The position numbers and the translations under genes are program-made. DNA of 17,567 nucleotides from Bacteroidia bacterium (GTDB lineage Bacteria > Bacteroidota > Bacteroidia > B-17B0 > Aurantibacillaceae): positions 1-17,567 of the forward strand of contig JAOABO010000024.1 of assembly GCA_026418315.1 (NCBI GenBank), given 5' to 3'. The notes beneath the pieces were generated by a model, which was not told the origin of the DNA, made no database searches, and was given only the letters and a program-made list of their open reading frames with translations. This document shows positions 14,250 to 17,567 of this stretch, one piece after another. Each line of letters opens with the position of its first letter. The first letter of the stretch is position 1.

Positions 14250-16616
14250 ATGAAAAAAATCTGTTCACTATTATTTCTTGTATTAATTATTGCAAACAAA
14301 TATACTAACGCACAATCCAATCAGTTTCATTGCTACTACAAAGATAATGGCACCAGCGCAAGAGAACAACTGGTAGATTTTCAGCATTTGTACCTAATAT
14401 TAGAGTTTGACACCATACAATCCAAAGTAATGGGTACTGTTACTCATTCTTTTGTATCCTTAAGAGAAAATCTGGATAGTTTAATTTTAGATGCAGTAGA
14501 TATAAAAATAAATAACATTTCATGGAAAGGAAAAACAATTCAACAGTTTAAACAAAAAAATAATTTACTCTACATCTATTTCCCTGAAAAATTGTCAAAA
14601 AACGAATTCAGTAGCATTACCATTCATTATGAATGTGTCCCCAAAAAAGGATTGTATTTTATAGGATGGAATGATACTCTACCCTATTCTCAAAGACAAA
14701 TATGGACACAAGGTCAAGGAATTGATAACAGACACTGGATACCTATGTTTGATGATATGTCAGATAAAATTACACAAGATATAATAATTCGTTTTAATAA
14801 AAACTATCAAGTTATTTCAAACGGTGTGCTATTAGAAAAGAAAGAATTGAAAAATCATCTTTCAGAATGGCACTTTAAAATGAACAAGCCACACGCTCCT
14901 TATCTTATTATGCTGGCTATTGGTAAATACAAAGCCAAAAATTTTATAAGCAAAAGTGGAGTAAAAATATATGCTTATTACTATCCAAAAAAAGAATATT
15001 GTGCAGATACCACTTTCAGATACTCCGCACAAATGATGGACTTTCTTGAAAAAGAAACAGGATTAAAATATCCATGGGAACAATATTCTGTTATACCTGT
15101 ACAAGAGTATATGTATGGTGCTATGGAAAACACTACTGCCACTATTTTCGGAGATTTCTTTCTTTCAGATGATTATTCAATCAACGACCGCGATTTTTTA
15201 CCCGTAGCAGCGCACGAACTGGCTCATCAATGGTTTGGAGATTATGTAACTGCCCGTTCACCGGCACACGTGTGGCTACAAGAAAGTTTTGCTACCCATT
15301 ACAATTGGTTAGTAGAAAAAGAATATTTTGGAAACGACCATTATGATTGGCTAAGAAAATCAGCAATTACCAACATTTTGAAAGAATCTGAAAAAAATTT
15401 ATTCCCAATAGCCCACTCCAATACAGGCACCACAAGAATATATCCAAAAGGCGCCTATGTTTTGCACATGTTGAAATATGTGATAGGGAAAAAACAATTT
15501 GATAGTTCTATTAAAAGATATCTACAAAAACATCCCTACTCCAATGTAGAAACTTATGACCTACTCACTGCTATATATGAAGAAACAGGAATGTATTTAG
15601 ATTGGTTTTTTGACGAATGGATATTCAAAGGCGGTGAACCACATTTTAATGTAAAATTTGAATTATATGAAACCAATAATGAAAAAAGCGGCATATTTTA
15701 TATCAGTCAAACTCATGAGTGCAAAGACAATGTAGATGTATTCAAAATGCCCGTTATTTTTGAAATTCATTTTGACGATGGAACATTCATTTCAAAAACA
15801 GAATGGATAACTAAAAAAGACGAAGTCGTCAAATTATCTTTTGAAAAAAATAAAAACATTCGTTACATTCTTTTTGACCCCAACTCTAATATTCTGAAAA
15901 AAATAAGTTTTGACAAACCTTATGAAATGCTCATCAATCAAGCAATGTATGCTCAATATATGCTAGATAGATACGATGCAATAACTTCACTTAACACATT
16001 TGACTTAAATAAAAAAAGAACCTTTTTACAAGAAAGATATTGGAAAGAATCCTTTCATGCCATTAAATCTGAAATTGTAAAACAGTTACTTGATGATACT
16101 ACTAATGCAGAAAGTTTAAATATTATAAAGGACGCTTTAATGAATGCCCACCCATTGGTTACACGCACGGTGATTGAAAATACAAAAAGAATTCATGCAT
16201 CATTGAAAGAAACCTATTTTCAGTGCTTAACCAAAACTAAATCGTACATTAATATTCAAAAGCTAATGTGGTTGTTATATGACCATTTTCCGTCAGAATA
16301 TCAGCGAATTATTCAATTATCTCAATCCACCAAATACCCATCTGCAGATAAAAAAATTGAAATTACTGCTCTTGCTATTGAATACCTACAAACAAAAAAT
16401 AAAAACTGTATTGATAAAATTATCCTGTATGCTTCCCCATCATTTGATTTTACAATTAAAACCAATGCCTTTGATGCACTTATTAAAATCAATTATTTTG
16501 ACGACAGAGTAAAAAAATACCTTGAAATAGCGTCTCAAAGTGCAAATAACCGTTTGGCTAATCCTGCAAAAGAAACCATCCATCACTTTCAAAAAATTAA
16601 AAATTTTCATCAATGA
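14250..16616 (+). CDS. Exported M1-family zinc aminopeptidase
   Basis: From the ATG at 14250 (788 residues; an in-frame TTG two codons earlier is less likely) there is a signal peptide (about 1-22, ending TNAQ). The M1 N-terminal beta domain follows, with GAMEN at 290-294, the zinc site H322ELAH326 and E345 (18 residues later), and Y403 in KGAYVLHML as the likely transition-state tyrosine. A long helical C-terminal domain completes the M1 architecture. It should remove N-terminal residues from peptides in the periplasm or at the cell surface. The usual L-N-E-G-F-A near the third ligand reads LQESFATH here, keeping the glutamate. A weak -7-like TTACTTTG is at 14221-14228. Its stop overlaps the next start as ATGA. 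Confidence 0.93.
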   Translation: MKKICSLLFLVLIIANKYTNAQSNQFHCYYKDNGTSAREQLVDFQHLYLILEFDTIQSKVMGTVTHSFVSLRENLDSLILDAVDIKINNISWKGKTIQQFKQKNNLLYIYFPEKLSKNEFSSITIHYECVPKKGLYFIGWNDTLPYSQRQIWTQGQGIDNRHWIPMFDDMSDKITQDIIIRFNKNYQVISNGVLLEKKELKNHLSEWHFKMNKPHAPYLIMLAIGKYKAKNFISKSGVKIYAYYYPKKEYCADTTFRYSAQMMDFLEKETGLKYPWEQYSVIPVQEYMYGAMENTTATIFGDFFLSDDYSINDRDFLPVAAHELAHQWFGDYVTARSPAHVWLQESFATHYNWLVEKEYFGNDHYDWLRKSAITNILKESEKNLFPIAHSNTGTTRIYPKGAYVLHMLKYVIGKKQFDSSIKRYLQKHPYSNVETYDLLTAIYEETGMYLDWFFDEWIFKGGEPHFNVKFELYETNNEKSGIFYISQTHECKDNVDVFKMPVIFEIHFDDGTFISKTEWITKKDEVVKLSFEKNKNIRYILFDPNSNILKKISFDKPYEMLINQAMYAQYMLDRYDAITSLNTFDLNKKRTFLQERYWKESFHAIKSEIVKQLLDDTTNAESLNIIKDALMNAHPLVTRTVIENTKRIHASLKETYFQCLTKTKSYINIQKLMWLLYDHFPSEYQRIIQLSQSTKYPSADKKIEITALAIEYLQTKNKNCIDKIILYASPSFDFTIKTNAFDALIKINYFDDRVKKYLEIASQSANNRLANPAKETIHHFQKIKNFHQ

Positions 16617-17567
16617 GCAATACCATTGATTTAAGAAGCGATACAGTTACCCGCCCCACACCATCTATGATGGAGTATATGATGAAGGCAGAAGTAGGAG
16701 ACGATGTATTTGGCGAAGATCCTACCGTTAATGCATTAGAAAAATTTGCAGCCGATCTTTTTGGAAAAGACGCTGCTCTCTTTTGTCCATCAGGCACCAT
16801 GGCCAATCAAATAGCTATACGGCTTCATACCCAACCAGGAGACGAAGTAATTTGCGACATTCACTCACATATTTATCATTATGAAACCGGCGGAATGGCC
16901 GTTCATTCAGGCGTACAACCCAAACTAATCAACACTGAAAATGGAATCATTACAGCTCAACAAATTGAAGCAATAATCAACCCACAAGCAGATTGGCTAA
17001 CCCGAACAGCACTGGTAGTTATTGAAAACACTTGCAATAGAGCAGGTGGCACATATTATGATTTAAAGACTATCCAAGAAATTTTTGAACTAACCCGCCA
17101 TCAACAATTAAAACTGCACATTGACGGTGCCCGTATTTTCAATGCCATTGTAGAAAACAACTATACTACAAAGGATATAGGAAAATACTGCGATACCATT
17201 TCAGTTTGTTTATCAAAAGGATTAGGAGCTCCTGTTGGAACATTACTCATTGGCTCTGAACAAGATATTAAAAATGCCCGCAGAATTAGAAAGCAAATGG
17301 GCGGCGGTATGCGTCAGGCAGGTATATTAGCCGCAGCAGGATTGTATGCTTTGAAAAATCATATTCAGGAATTAAAAAAAGACCACCAAAAAGCAAAGCA
17401 CCTATTTACAGTATTACAATCCTGCCACTATGTAGAATATATTAAACCTGTATTCACGAATATTATCATATTTGAATTAAAAAAACAATGCCATCCTGAA
17501 CAATTTGAAAAGATTTTATTAGAACATAATATTAGAGTATCCACATTCGGAAAACACACTATCAGGT
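16613..17567 (+). CDS. ltaE: Low-specificity L-threonine aldolase, C-terminus outside window
   Basis: The ATG at 16613 overlaps the stop of the aminopeptidase gene (ATGA). The frame stays open for 318 codons to the right edge, so the C-terminus lies outside the window. The protein begins with IDLRSDTVTRPT, the signature opening of the fold-type I PLP threonine aldolase/beta-eliminating lyase family. GDDVFGEDPTVN follows, then FCPSGTMANQ (phosphate-binding loop), HIDGAR (D171, pyridine nitrogen ligand) and SKGLGAPVG with K202 as the PLP-binding lysine. The enzyme splits L-threonine or L-allo-threonine to glycine and acetaldehyde in the cytoplasm. Overlap with an exported peptidase suggests shared transcription in amino acid recovery, which is inference. 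Confidence 0.94.
   Translation, partial: MSNTIDLRSDTVTRPTPSMMEYMMKAEVGDDVFGEDPTVNALEKFAADLFGKDAALFCPSGTMANQIAIRLHTQPGDEVICDIHSHIYHYETGGMAVHSGVQPKLINTENGIITAQQIEAIINPQADWLTRTALVVIENTCNRAGGTYYDLKTIQEIFELTRHQQLKLHIDGARIFNAIVENNYTTKDIGKYCDTISVCLSKGLGAPVGTLLIGSEQDIKNARRIRKQMGGGMRQAGILAAAGLYALKNHIQELKKDHQKAKHLFTVLQSCHYVEYIKPVFTNIIIFELKKQCHPEQFEKILLEHNIRVSTFGKHTIR

Noticed and set aside
1..17567. Mobile element, prophage or defence island
   Set aside because: I saw no transposase, integrase, phage gene, terminal repeats or attachment duplication beside the tRNA, and base composition looks even throughout.

Overview
The window looks like chromosomal DNA from an AT-rich member of the Bacteroidota. 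Supporting signs are the -7 motif TAnnTTTG (exact copies before the tRNA and before the merR-type gene), a large PKD-repeat protein ending in the type IX secretion/gliding-motility C-terminal domain, carotenoid genes of the CrtZ/CrtYcd type common in this phylum, and no visible reliance on Shine-Dalgarno sequences. I cannot name a genus from the sequence.

Layout, left to right. (1) The 5' part of a nitrilase-superfamily amidase on the minus strand runs off the left edge (1-348). (2) A tRNA-Glu(TTC) on the plus strand has its own promoter and a strong, symmetric terminator. That terminator also serves the convergent gene. (3) A 1269-residue secreted PKD-repeat surface protein lies on the minus strand (578-4387). 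(4) A tightly packed minus-strand carotenoid operon spans 9117 down to 4587: crtI, crtB, a small unrecognised exported protein, idi, crtZ and crtYcd. Every junction overlaps, by 17, 8, 4, 11 and 1 bases. (5) Directly upstream on the same strand is a MerR-family regulator with a cobalamin-binding-type sensor domain (CarH/LitR-like). (6) On the plus strand follow a divergent CCG-domain (Fe-S)-binding protein, an exported TPR protein overlapping a GT87-like membrane glycosyltransferase, an exported M1 aminopeptidase, and a low-specificity threonine aldolase that runs off the right edge.

How it works together. Idi balances IPP and DMAPP. CrtB makes phytoene from GGPP, CrtI desaturates it to lycopene, CrtYcd cyclises lycopene to beta-carotene, and CrtZ hydroxylates that to zeaxanthin. 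No GGPP synthase or ketolase lies in the window, so GGPP must come from elsewhere and zeaxanthin is the predicted end product of this cluster.

The most notable signal is a pair of 32-bp inverted repeats with identical arms (TTGTTTAA, 16-bp spacer, TTAAACAA). One lies just before crtI (9121-9152) and one just before the regulator gene (10095-10126). They look like operators through which the MerR/B12 protein controls both itself and the carotenoid operon. The regulator keeps the Wx9EH motif and the cobalamin-binding histidine, but it departs from the textbook CarH photoreceptor at two positions. The other item of interest is the unrecognised exported protein translationally embedded between crtB and idi.
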